This document shows, one piece after another, positions 28,614 to 37,679 of a stretch of 37,679 bases of DNA. The position numbers and the translations under genes are program-made. The stretch spans positions 445,944-483,622 of the forward strand of contig MNCI01008925.1 of the NCBI GenBank assembly GCA_015680685.1, given 5' to 3'. This DNA comes from Gnetum montanum (lineage: Eukaryota; Streptophyta; Gnetopsida; Gnetales; Gnetaceae). Position 1 is the first letter of the stretch. Each line of letters begins with the position of its first letter. The notes beneath the pieces are model-generated. The model was given only the letters and a program-made list of their open reading frames with translations. It had not been told where the DNA came from and made no database searches.

Positions 28614-30146
28614 TTCTTCATATGTTTTTTATTTCTTAATACTTTTCTTTTCTTTATATTTTTTCTTTTCTTGAGTCATTCTCTTTATGTTTTATGAATA
28701 TATTTTATGTTTTTATTAATAAAATTGCCAAGTCATGATGCAAAAGTCAACACTATGTGTTGGGTTTTTTGTGCTATGCTATCAAGATGATTGGGTAAGT
28801 AATTGTGTAAAGTAGTGAAACCACCTCATCCATCCCTCTAGTTCTTTGAATAAAAGGTCTTTTTCATGGAAATAATTTTGTTCTTCTTTTATGAAACTAA
28901 AATTCATCAATGATCATTGTACCTTAAAGAAAGAGGGAACGACCAAGTGGGAATGGTAAGGGTGTGACCTTACGGGGACTTTTTGGGTTCTCTTCTTAAC
29001 TTCCTTCATCTAGTTTATGACTCCTCTTAGAATGTATCATTACTCCTGTATCAACCAATAAAAAGGAAGCTTTGTCTTTGCATGGTGTGGTTCCCATCAA
29101 AAAAGAAAGAAAAATAACAAAAAAATAAAAATAATAATGAGAATTTAAAGCACACCCCTTCGACACAATAATGATCTACAAGCACTGGTTATGGGGCTAG
29201 AAAGATATGTTACCCATGCCTGAAGATGCCCCTCTAACTAAGGCCCTTTCTTCCTTCTTCTCTTTCTAGAGTGATGATTGTTCTTTGAGATGGTTGTGGA
29301 CTCATGGTGGTTGGCAAAATGAAACACATCACTGCAAGGTCACTATTCATGGTATGGACTTAGTCTAAACTTGGACAGATAAGTATGTTAATCATTTTAA
29401 TCACACTTGTCATAAGAACCTATTGTGAACATGGTCAAGTACCTTACATCCCAATCTCTACAATCCCTTCTCATTTCATTATTTACCTCACTGCTACATG
29501 CAATTATGAACCTTTTGGTTTTGGATAGTCTAGTGCAACATCCTAACCATGGCAGTTGTATGTTGTTTAGAACAAAGGCATGGTTTACATTTAACTTTTT
29601 AGGTGCCCATGGACATCTATAGAAGTGGTTATGCAAGGGCATTATGGCAGGAGCCTACTTTGGGGAGGACCCACTTGCATAACTTTTGTTGATCATGGCT
29701 TTAAACTAACTTTCACATCTTCTAGAACATCGATAACAATTTCTCTAAATTTATGCATGACTTTGGGATTACTTCTCATCTATTTCATTAATTTTTCCTA
29801 ATTTTTTATTTCCATATCCATTAATATTTCTTGGCCATATTTTGAATTAGACCTTTAGTTTCAATTATTCAAGAACCTATGTGCTTCCAAAGTTATGCTT
29901 ATTAGTCATGGGAGCTAGGGATGTCAACTTTAAAATTTTTGAAATTTTTCCAACATCCTATTTTTGAACATCACTGTAATTTATCAAAATAATGTGAATA
30001 TCTTGATTATTTTAGCTACCTCATAGCCATGGGCATAGTATGCTGTAATCACCTTATGCTTAAAAGAAAACTAAGGGATCTGAAAAGGGCTAATTATTAA
30101 GGAAAATTTACCACAACTAATGTTGATCCTTTGGTGACTACAATTG
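28614..30146 (+). other. Spacer and leader of element C
   Basis: Non-coding. It starts with a pyrimidine-rich tract, holds a block around 29200-29225 shared with A and B (GATATGTTACCCATGCCTGAAG-type), and the hairpin at 29628-29683. The region corresponding to the internal promoter (about 29930-30000) shows no readable array or TATA module, so the promoter seems to have been lost or deleted in C. Confidence 0.5.
29628..29683 (+). other. Conserved hairpin in spacer, copy C
   Basis: Arms GTTATGCAAG (29628-29637) and CTTGCATAAC (29674-29683) are perfectly complementary over 10 bp; the loop is 36 bases and contains CCTACTTTGGGGAGGAC. The arm sequence differs from both A and B, yet complementarity is complete. 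Confidence 0.65.
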
Positions 30147-30425
30147 ATGCTAAAAGAAACACCTAAGGAAGAAGGTCTCTTACTAGGCACAAAAACAAAG
30201 ACAAGAGAGAGACAATGGAGGATATGACCACGGGCAAATCATAGCACATACAAAATAGCAACTCAAACTTCACATGTTTGCTAGTTCCATGGGGTGATAA
30301 GAAGAAATTTCAATCCATCCTTTAAGAATGTTCTACATAACCAAAGAAGCATTGACACAACAATCAAGGTTAAAATTTTTCCACCACTAGCGCGAACAAA
30401 AAGAATCATCTTCACCAAATTTTTA
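30147..30425 (+). pseudogene. Remnant of the extra ORF start in element C
   Basis: ATG at 30147 after GTGACTACAATTG, the position of the acceptor-like site in A. The first codons are polar (MLKETPKEEG). Later a segment FKNVLHNQRSIDTTIKVKIF resembles A's QDCVQAIHERSTFTTVIVEL. After about 30425 similarity is lost and the polypurine tract follows within 200 bases, so about nine tenths of the ORF is deleted. Confidence 0.5.
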
Positions 30426-30646
30426 AAGACCTCTACAAATTTTGTAATCTTCAATGTCTATCCAATCTTTTTATCACTCTACCATTTTGTATGCATCCAC
30501 TTGAATAAAATTTTGCAATATGGCGCTCAAAGTCAATTTGTAGTTTTCATATTAGTTAATAATCCCATACATTCCCAATATTTTGTAAGGTATGTGTTCC
30601 TCATTTTGTTTAACTCGAGGATGAGTTTTCATTCAGTTGTGGGGTA

Positions 30647-31590
30647 TGATGAGTTATTAGTTGGCTAGGATATCTAACAAAAAAGTCAATTTTGGTTAGC
30701 CTTGATATCTTGGCTCTAATATCTTAGCCTCAATATCTTAGCCCTAATATCTTATCTTAGCTCTGATGTTAGACACCTGATATTGCGTATTCAATATCAA
30801 GTCACATGCTATGTTATCAAATATCCAATATCGGGGGATATATGTCAACCTATAAATATAGCACTTGGGTACACGGTTTGCATATAGTTTTTCATAGTTT
30901 TGTCAATAGAGTAGTTAAACTCTTGTAGTTTTATTCCATAATCTTAGAGAATAATCAGTGAGTACGCACAAAGTGGATCTGAGTTAGTTGTATGAAGTCT
31001 TATTCGATTGGCAATGTACCTAGACATATTCCATGAATGGCAATAAGATCCAGATTGATTCTTATTCATTGTAGCACTTTGACTTAGATTAGATTTACTT
31101 TCCATACAATTTACTTTTCATGTACTTAGTTAATATTTATATTTTCATGCATCTTAATTAATTAAGCACATAAGTACGATCACTTCAAGAATGTGTATGA
31201 CTCTTGGTAATCCTAGCAACACTTAATGTTTGGTAACCCATCAGCATTATATGTGTTTAGGATGTATCCAAGGAAGTGAGATCGAATACTTATGTTTGGC
31301 TAGTTGATTATTACTTAGCAATTAGATTAGTTAAATTGATTATAAATTGAGTTTCAACCTATTTTTAATCGTAGAACAATAAAATATAAAATAATAAAAA
31401 TCATATGCCTCACTCTGGACTAAACCATATGTGACAAAGCTACCACTAGCCCAAGTGAGAAGACAGTGAACTACAATCAAGGCATAGCAATCTAGATCCA
31501 CAACTAGTTCCATCCATGGAATTTAACCGAAACATGTGTTAACACTTGTGATTCATATGGTTGGGTGTAGGGGTATCTTGCCACTTATCA
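30647..31590 (+). repeat. 3' LTR of element C
   Basis: 944 bases, TGATGAG at 30647 to CACTTATCA at 31590. It follows the polypurine tract (30618-30646). TATA box CTATAAATATA at 30850-30860. Its U5 end (GGTTGGGTGTAGGGGTATCTTG) matches A and D. Directly after its end the LINE ORF1 reading begins. Confidence 0.85.
30701..30860 (+). promoter_or_regulatory. LTR promoter of C with remodelled repeat array
   Basis: A first array at 30701-30775 has units TAATATCTTAGCCT, CAATATCTTAGCCC and similar, again at a 14-15 base period but with a new unit sequence. A second at 30778-30840 keeps older units (TGATATTGCGTAT, TCAATATCAAG, CCAATATCGGGG). The TATA box CTATAAATATA follows at 30850-30860. The period and ATATC core are kept while the unit has been replaced and re-amplified. 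Confidence 0.6.
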
Positions 31591-32488
31591 CCTACCTTCT
31601 AATCTTACTAGAGGATTTTTTCTTTTCACTTTTGAAACTAAGGCTATGGTAGATTTCATGAAACAACAATCAATTTGGAACTTTTATGGATTCTTTTTAG
31701 TGCTTCAACCCTAGAAGGAGGATTTTGACCCCAAAAAAAAAAAGCAAAAGTATTTTGCCAATATGGATAGAATTTCTAAGGCTCCCATCACACTTTTCTC
31801 CACATGTTGACATTCTTACTACATAGGTTGGGGAGGTCATCAATATGGAGTCCTTTCAAGTTTTCATCCAAGACCAACTCAGTGAGTGTGTGTTAAAATT
31901 AATATGCAAAAGCAACATCCCAACTCACTAAAATTTAATGTAAAAGAAAAGACTTTTGTACAAAAAACTTCATACCTTATACTCCCAAACCATTATTATT
32001 ATTGTCCTAACCCTAATCATCAGAAAGCTAAATGTCCAAAGCTATTAGCCAAGATTAAAGCCAAAAGAATTTTAGTTGAAGAAGTTAGTAAAGAATTAAA
32101 AGATAAAAATGTATATAAGAATATAGGTAATGATACTATAGAGGTGTAATCCTCAACTAATCCTTCTTCTTTGGATCCCAAGATGATAGATGCAGAAGAC
32201 ATGAATATTGATGCTACTGATGTTACTAAGAATCCTCTTAACCAAGAAGGGGTCCCAAAAGATGCTACTAGTGGCTGGGAGTGAGTTACCCAAAAATCTT
32301 ATGCCTTAGTCACATGGGATAACCCTATCTTTAGTGATTTCCCTAAAGGGCATCAATCCTTGGTTGCTACTAATGCTAATTAGTCTACTAGCAGAAGAAC
32401 AATTTCTCTTTGTCCTTTAGTAAATAGCTTTAAGTCTAAGAATTCTTTTAAGGCTTTAGTGGTTAAGGGGGATCCTCCTTCATCTTGA
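31591..32488 (+). pseudogene. LINE ORF1 remnant (RNA-binding, zinc knuckle)
   Basis: First readable words are RGFFLFTFETKAMVDFMKQQ, matching the RGF..F.F....D.......GPW pattern of plant L1 ORF1 (DUF4283). LVLQP.KEDFDP, equivalent to L.L.PW.P.FDP, comes next. A frameshift follows near 31740. Then VCVKINMQKQHPNSL and a zinc knuckle of the CxxCxxxxHxxxxCP type, in which the first Cys is Tyr (YYYCPNPNHQKAKCP, about 31997-32037). The C-terminal part is acidic and Ser/Asn-rich and ends at TGA 32486-32488. The N-terminus is missing. Confidence 0.75.
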
Positions 32489-32496
32489 CATCCACA

Positions 32497-35400
32497 ATGA
32501 AGTGTTTCTCATGGAATGTTAAGGGACTCTCAAATCCTTGTAGAAGATATATAGTCAAAGATTATATTCGTAGGCATACCCTAGATGTTTCTTGTATTCA
32601 AGAAGTTAAAATCCAAGGATTTCATCTTCAAACTTGTTGTAAGAATATTTGTTTTTTATAGTTATTATGTCTCTTCTCACAATAAACATGGCAAAGGGGG
32701 AGATATAATTCTTCTTCATAATAAGTGGCAAGAGTCTATTATTGATCATGATTGTAATAATTTAGGGCATGTTTGTTGGGTTTAGTTACAATACACTAAT
32801 GAAATCTTAGAGATTATTTCCATTTATGCCCCTTGTACACTAAATGACCAGAAGCTTTTTTGGGATTGCCTTGGGCACAACTTTCTCATAGCTAATTGGA
32901 TCATCGTTGGATACTTTAATATGATTGGGCATCCAAAGGATAAGTTTGGAGGACAAAGAGGTGGTTTAGACAATATTGAGCTTTATATTTGGCTTTTGTT
33001 GAAGAGAAAATTGAATTTGCAAAAAGCTAATGGAAATTATCCCTCTTCTAGTACTTCTAATTTGTTTTCTTGGAGCAATGCTAGACATGGAGACTCTTAC
33101 ATTTCTTCTAGGTTGGATTGGGTCTACCTGTCTATGAATGCTTCTATTCAATTTACTACCACCAACAGTGCTCTTGTTTAGGCAAATTATACCTAGGTTC
33201 TATCATATCATTATCCTATTCATTGGTCTATTTCCCTCTTTGGCTGCTCCTACTCTTCCAATGACCTTTATATTTTTAATACTACCTTTCTTTACAGCAA
33301 CTCCCTTTGCTCCTTATTGATGCACATATGAAATTTGCATCCTAATCTCCTTAGAGAAGATGGTTGGATTGATTGGTGGACTAACACTTGTACTCACCTC
33401 TAGTGGTTTTTCAAACATGCGAGAAAACTAGTGGCTTCAAGACTAAATTATCATAAGTCCAACCTTCATAAGGAAATTTTCTTATTACAAAATGCTACTA
33501 ATAGATGTGAAGCTATTGAGGCTTAATTCTGTTGCTTGCAAATTTTCAAGGGGAACATGTGTATGTTGGATCACCATGAAGCTAGAGGTGCTCACCTTCA
33601 TGCCTATCTTTCTTGGCTCCGTATGGGTGACCAAGCTACTAAATATTTTTTTTCATCTCCTCAAAGGGGAACACCCATCCCCTAAAATCCTAGCTATTCA
33701 AGTTGATGATAATATCTTTACTTCCAAGACTGACATATTATAGGCTTTCTTTGATTTTTACTGTAGCACTTTTTGTAAAGAAAATATCGATCCCACTGTA
33801 GTTAATACCTACTTAGGAGTTATTACTCCTTTTAATCATTCCATCTTTGGTAATGCTACTCTTCTTTCTAAACAGGATCTCAGTAAAGCTCTTTAATAAC
33901 CCCACGATGGCAAAGCCCTTGGCATGGATGGCCTTCCTACAACATTTTTTAAGAAATTATGGCCCACTCTTCAAGATACTATCTATAGTGTGTATAAGAA
34001 AGCTCTTAGGAAAGGTCCCTTTGGCAAAGTGATCAATGCTAGTATTATTAAGCTTCTAATCAAGTCAAGAGATCATATGTGCATTAGCAACTAGTACCCT
34101 ATTACTCTTTTAAATGTTACCTACAAAATTGTTGCTAAAGCTATAGCTAATCAATTAAAACTTTTTCTTCCTCATCTCATCAGCAAAGAGCAAACTAGTT
34201 TTGTTCAAGGCAGGTATATTTTAGACAATGTCATTACTGCTATTGAGGGCTTGCATTGGGCTTCTTCCACTAATCAAAAATTCATTCTTCTTAAGCATGA
34301 TTTTGTGAAATCTTATGACATGCTTAATTAATCCTTTTTAAGAACTGTAGTTAAGCATCATAACTTAGTTATTTTTTTTATAAACATATTGATCTGGTTT
34401 TATGAGAGGCCTCTTTAATTATTTATATTGATGAAACCTTCTCTAAGGTTACTGAGCTTCAAAAATTAGTACAAAAAGGATGCCTTTTATCTCCTTATCA
34501 TTTTATCCTTGCTATTGATGCTCTTAGAGCTATTCTTAGAACTCACAATGATTCTATGAGGTTAAGAGGTATCTCTCTTCCATAAGAAGGAAAGGATCTA
34601 GTTTATAGCTAATTTGCATATGACAGTTTTCTCACTTTTCTTGAGGACCATAATAATTTTGACACTACCTTGGATTGCATTGACATTTATTGTAGAGCCT
34701 CACGAGCTAAAATTAATTAGAACAAAATGCAAGCTATTTGGTCTAGCTTCTCTCTAAGGCCTACTGGGAATTATCATTTTAATATTAAGTGGCTTTCTCC
34801 TATATATTTTTTCACCCTTTTGAGTATCCTAATAGCTTTATTCACTACTCCCACTACCTTATGGAATAATTTGGTGGAAAAAGTGAAACATAAAGCTTTG
34901 AAATGGGCTTCCAAACCCTTATCTCTTGTAGGTAGATTTATCATAGTTAACCATATTTTGAGATCCACTCATGTATACCACTCTTCCTTTATGGCTCCTT
35001 CCAAATCTTCCTTTCAATGCATCATAAAAATTCATATGAATTTTTTATGGGGAGATAAGGAAAATCACAAAGCTTTCATCAAGTCACTTGGGATATCTAC
35101 ACTTTAAGCAAGGAACATGGGGGCATAGGCCTCCCCTCTATTGAGTACCAAAGTATTCTCTTGGCCTCCAAGTGAGTCACTCACTATATAGAAGGAGATG
35201 AAGCTTGGAAGATCCTTTTTAGGCATAATATTTCCTATCTTCATAATCATCATAGATGGAAAAACACTCATTGGAGCAATTGGATCATCAGCAAAGGTTC
35301 TTAGAAGTTTATAGGTTCTTTCCTGTTCAAGCAAATTTGGTGGTCTTGAAGTCAAATTAAAGGCTTTTTGCAAAGGAAACCTACCTAGTTAAGCATGAAC

Positions 35401-35808
35401 TCTTTGTTGATGTACTCCATCTAGTGGTCTCCTATTTTCAAAAAGATTTTAGGTTGTCTTTATGAATAATTTTTACACAAAGCAAATTTTTTTTATCACA
35501 ATCTCCATCATGTTGCTCAATTATTTTCTATTAGGAATGATTCTACTACCCTCTCTTAGTAACATGCTGAAGTTAAATGGGGGTTTCAAAGACAAGATAC
35601 TCTTATTTACCAACACATTAACCATGTTCTCTCCAACTTTGGTGTTCCTAAGTTTCATAATAGTACTCCTTGGTATGATGATTGGTTTTGGCCTAATGGT
35701 TCCCCTTTGTGTTTCCTACACCTTTCTAAAGCCAAATCTTGGTTTCATACATAGGAATTCCAACTCTCCACTTTAAATAGAAGATGGAGTGTGCATCTTG
35801 AGGATCAT
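32497..35808 (+). pseudogene. LINE ORF2 remnant (endonuclease and reverse transcriptase)
   Basis: Start ATG 32497 (MKCFSWNVKGLSNP). The AP-like endonuclease has CIQEVK (about 32593), ISIYAPCTLNDQ (about 32817), WIIVGYFNMIGHP (GDFNM expected, Asp now Tyr, about 32895-32935), FSWSN and SRLDW (about 33067-33120) and SYHYPI in place of SDH (about 33205). The RT has GMDGLPTTFFKKLWP (about 33922-33966), YPITLLNVTYKIVAKAIANQ (about 34097-34155), QTSFVQGRYILDN (about 34193-34230), LKHDFVKSYD (about 34294-34320), QKGCLLSPYHFILA (about 34475-34515) and FAYDS in place of FADD (about 34615). C-terminal KHKALKWASKPLSLVGRF is at about 34888-34938, and a zf-RVT region follows. Frameshifts near 32650 and 34330. 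Key catalytic aspartates are lost. Confidence 0.85.
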
Positions 35809-35834
35809 TGATGAGACGCGACATGCATAGTGCC

Positions 35835-35903
35835 GTGATATCGCGTCTTTCCCTGCGATATCACGTACGCGATATCGCAGTCCGCCGCCATATCTATAAA
35901 TAA
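35835..35903 (+). promoter_or_regulatory. LTR promoter of D: palindromic array and TATA box
   Basis: Units GTGATATCGCGT (35835-35846), GCGATATCACGTAC (35855-35868) and GCGATATCGCAG (35869-35880), then the TATA box CTATAAATAA at 35894-35903 followed by GAGGCGG, as in the left-edge LTR. Transcription would be expected to start about 30 bases later. Confidence 0.75.
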
Positions 35904-36150
35904 GAGGCGGCACTCCCCTCATTTCCCAATCCTGGATAGAAGTAGCGAAGCTCTGGCAGTTTGAACACTCCAGAGTTAGATTAATTTCCCATGTGCCCGC
36001 AGTAAGAGTCCTAGAGTGAACGGCTCTTTATTCGAGCAACTTTGTAATCTGAATACAAGTTGTGTACGGTAATAAAGACGAACTTGATTGGATAAACCTT
36101 GCAGTACATGGTTTTATTTCATTGTTATTTATTGCTTTCCTAGTGCGCAC

Positions 36151-36475
36151 GAGTACGACTTGATTACGAGCATCTACAGATGTGTACGGCTAATCAAGGA
36201 ATCGACTACTCGTCGCAACGCATGAGTACGACTTGACTACGAGCATTGTGACTACTTGGTAACCCAGTAGCATATTCCAGGATCTGCACTTGGTAATCCC
36301 AGTAGTAGTCCAATGTGTACGGCTAGTTAAGGAATCGGCTACTCATCGCTAGGCTAGAACGTGTGATAAGTACGACTTGGCTACGAGCATCCACGGGTGT
36401 GTACGGCTAGCCAAGGAATCGGCTGCTTATCACACTTAGGCTAAATAGGTGCCTCAGTACGACCACTTCGAGCAC
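36151..36475 (+). repeat. Imperfect repeats in R/U5 of element D
   Basis: The block AGTACGACTTG(A/G)CTACGAGCAT recurs at 36152, 36224 and 36369, with a partial copy at 36456. The partner block GTGTACGGCTA...CAAGGAATCG(A/G)CT recurs at 36182, 36314 and 36399. A's 5' LTR keeps one such unit, its 3' LTR none, so unit number varies between LTRs. Confidence 0.8.
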
Positions 36476-36852
36476 TTGCGTTACGTGTGGTGATCCCAGT
36501 AACGATTAGCGTTTGGTAGCCACAGTTGCATAGTTCAGGGTGTGTCCGGTAAGTGGGAACGGATGCTGACGCTAGTTAATTTAGACTTAGGACATTAGTT
36601 AGAGTTAGTTAGTTTCTCAACCCTTTCCCTCATAGCATAGGAGATAAACTGAAAAATACCAAAAAAATCACATACCTCAGACTTGCTTAACCATACACCG
36701 TGACACATACAAGCAAGCCTGGGAAGACAACGAACGATTAACCCCAAGTGTTTCTTGTGGTGTTAAGGCATTTAGTCTGCGGAGTTCGACCGGATCACGC
36801 GTGCATGCTCGTATTCGTATGGTTGAGTGTAGGGGTACCTCACCACTCATCA

Positions 36853-36871
36853 TTGGCGTCGTTGCCAAGGA
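36853..36871 (+). other. Primer-binding site of element D
   Basis: TTGGCGTCGTTGCCAAGGA directly follows the LTR end. It resembles the Athila-type site for tRNA-Asp (TGGCGCCGTTGCCGGGGA) with three differences, and differs by one base from the site in A. Confidence 0.8.
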
Positions 36872-36997
36872 CTAAGTGTTTTCACACTAATTGAACATAA
36901 GGAATATCACTCACATCGTTGTGAGCCTCAACGAACCTTCGGGTTAATCAGTTAATCCAGAACATTAAATAACGGTAGAAATTGCACACCATTAGAA

Positions 36998-37679
36998 ATG
37001 GCTTCTTCTCACGAAATCAACTCACCTAAGGGCAATACAGGAGACGGTCAGCATCAGACACATAACCTAGATCAGCCAGGTCCTAAACAGTATACGATAA
37101 CTTATACTCATCCCGATGAGTATATCCCTTATTACACTTTTACTCTCCATCAGGATGAACAGTTGCGCTGGAGAGATTTGTTTGGTAATATAGTTTTACC
37201 ACCAGATCGATCCGTTCCAAACATGCTTTTCTGTGGATTGGCACAGATTGGCATGTAGGACTTATTCACTGAATACGTTGTTGGAGTATATCATATAAGG
37301 GATTATCATCCCACAAATGCCCAACGTATTCGGGACGCAAGGTAGGAGAGCCAACATTCATTATTGAAGGGCAAGGTCCCCCATGTCATTAGTGAAATAG
37401 GAGACGAGGAACCCCTCACAATGGGTTTCTTATCCTCACTCTGGTGAAGAGGTAAAGCATTAGGGCCTTCGATCAACTATACATGCTACAGGCTCTAATC
37501 ACCTTGAGCACCAGCTGTTCACGGCGGGAACAACTACTCATACTAAGGACGGACACTTGGATCGTTACAACGATCGAGGCCGAAGCAGCCGAAGAGAAGG
37601 TAAGAAACATCGCCATGGTGATGGATCCCCTTCTTCTTCTCCTTCATCTCACCATTCACACTCTCCTTCCACATCTGGG
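36998..37679 (+). pseudogene. First ORF of element D (gag position), broken
   Basis: Start ATG 36998 (MASSHEINSPKGN), about 130 bases after the primer site, in gag position. The first frame stops at TAG 37256-37258. Coding sense continues past this stop (FTEYVVGVYHIRDYHPTN) and, after a second stop and a frameshift, to a Ser/His/Arg-rich segment (RSSRREGKKHRHGDGSP) at the window end. There is no similarity to the gag start of A (MPLLQDYDN...). I do not recognise a domain; the capsid part would lie beyond the window. TAG stops in TG/CA-type contexts suggest point decay, not a built-in readthrough signal. Confidence 0.55.

Larger units (their letters stand above)
27837..31590 (+). mobile_element. 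Element C: truncated pol-less family member in plus orientation
   Basis: Plus strand: gag C-terminal part 27838-28613, spacer with hairpin 29628-29683, remnant of the extra ORF 30147-30425, polypurine tract 30618-30646, 3' LTR 30647-31590. The 5' LTR and gag N-terminus are missing, and the left border is head to head with B. The gag tail aligns with A's (YYVQHPIS / SPEY) better than with B's, so B and C are separate insertions and not an inverted duplicate. The protease core and most of the extra ORF have been deleted. Confidence 0.75.
31591..35808 (+). mobile_element. L1-type LINE, interrupted at both sides
   Basis: Plus-strand non-LTR retrotransposon with ORF1 (31591-32488) and ORF2 (32497-35808) separated by 8 bases, a usual plant L1 layout. 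Its left side abuts the LTR end of C at 31590 inside ORF1, and its right side is cut by the LTR of D at 35809, so the 5' end, 3' end and poly-A tail are not seen. Both ORFs are full of stops and frameshifts. LTR-element insertions on both sides make it one of the older layers of the window. Confidence 0.85.
35809..36852 (+). repeat. 5' LTR of element D
   Basis: 1044 bases from TGATGAG to CTCATCA, the inverted termini intact. U3 holds the array and TATA box (35835-35903). R/U5 holds 75-100 base imperfect repeats (36151-36475). The U5 end (TATGGTTGAGTGTAGGGGTACC) aligns with A. Confidence 0.9.
35809..37679 (+). mobile_element. Element D: 5' part of a younger family member, runs off window
   Basis: 5' LTR 35809-36852, primer-binding site 36853-36871, first ORF from 36998 to the window end. 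It lies within the LINE ORF2. CpG dinucleotides are far more frequent than in A, B or C, which fits a more recent insertion. ATCAT (35804-35808) would be the left target duplication; the right one is outside the window. Whether D has pol and the internal promoter plus extra ORF cannot be told. Confidence 0.85.

Noticed and set aside
19801-31590. B and C as an inverted duplication of one element
   Set aside because: Their gag tails, hairpins and LTRs differ too much from each other; C's gag tail is closer to A's.
37256-37258. Programmed stop-codon readthrough in the D gag-position ORF
   Set aside because: Further stops and a frameshift follow within 250 bases, so simple decay explains the TAG.
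1-37679. tRNA, rRNA or small nucleolar RNA genes
   Set aside because: No A/B box pairs with cloverleaf potential or rRNA words were noticed; the tRNA-like words at 14427 and 36853 are primer-binding sites.

Overview
The window is plant nuclear DNA made almost entirely of old, broken, nested retrotransposons. I see no gene that could still make a full-length protein. A plant source is shown by Ty3/gypsy and Athila-type LTR elements, a plant L1-type LINE, and pseudogene scraps of a plant LRR receptor kinase, a pentatricopeptide-repeat (PPR) protein and enolase. The species cannot be told. Most CpGs have decayed to TpG/CpA, which explains the many TAG/TGA stops, so coding calls rest on reading through stops and frameshifts.

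Layout. (1) 1-170: LTR end of an element that continues to the left, inserted into (2) a minus-strand Ty3/gypsy element, 181-5562 (gag, protease, RT). The protease-RT linker holds (3) a mosaic of host gene fragments at about 1.3-2.84 kb, then AT-rich DNA to 3.84 kb. (4) 5699-6090 and 15236-15619 are direct copies of one target segment on either side of (5) element A (6648-15235, minus), an Athila-like element with gag but no pol. An inverted piece of A's own extra ORF (6086-6648) sits at its left edge. (6) 15620-19800: tandem repeat and a broken plus-strand ORF of unknown type. (7) Element B (19801-27836, minus), same family as A, with gag, protease and extra ORF. (8) Element C (27837-31590, plus), same family, joined head to head with B. 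(9) A LINE (31591-35808, plus) abutting C's LTR and cut at its 3' side by (10) element D (35809 to the window end, plus), the best-preserved copy, running off the window.

The main theme is one retrotransposon family (A, B, C, D and the left-edge LTR). The LTRs carry a TATA box preceded by a tandem array of a 14-bp self-complementary unit, GCGATATCGC+GTAC. In A and B the same TATA-plus-array module occurs a second time inside the element, upstream of an extra ORF (about 930 codons in A) with a long coiled-coil region. A, B and C have no RT, RNase H or integrase where these should follow gag/protease. They have instead a non-coding spacer with a hairpin whose arms stay complementary in all three copies. 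I infer a non-autonomous, two-promoter family that probably depends on another element's pol. The palindromic promoter module, the extra ORF and the hairpin are the parts most likely to be undescribed.
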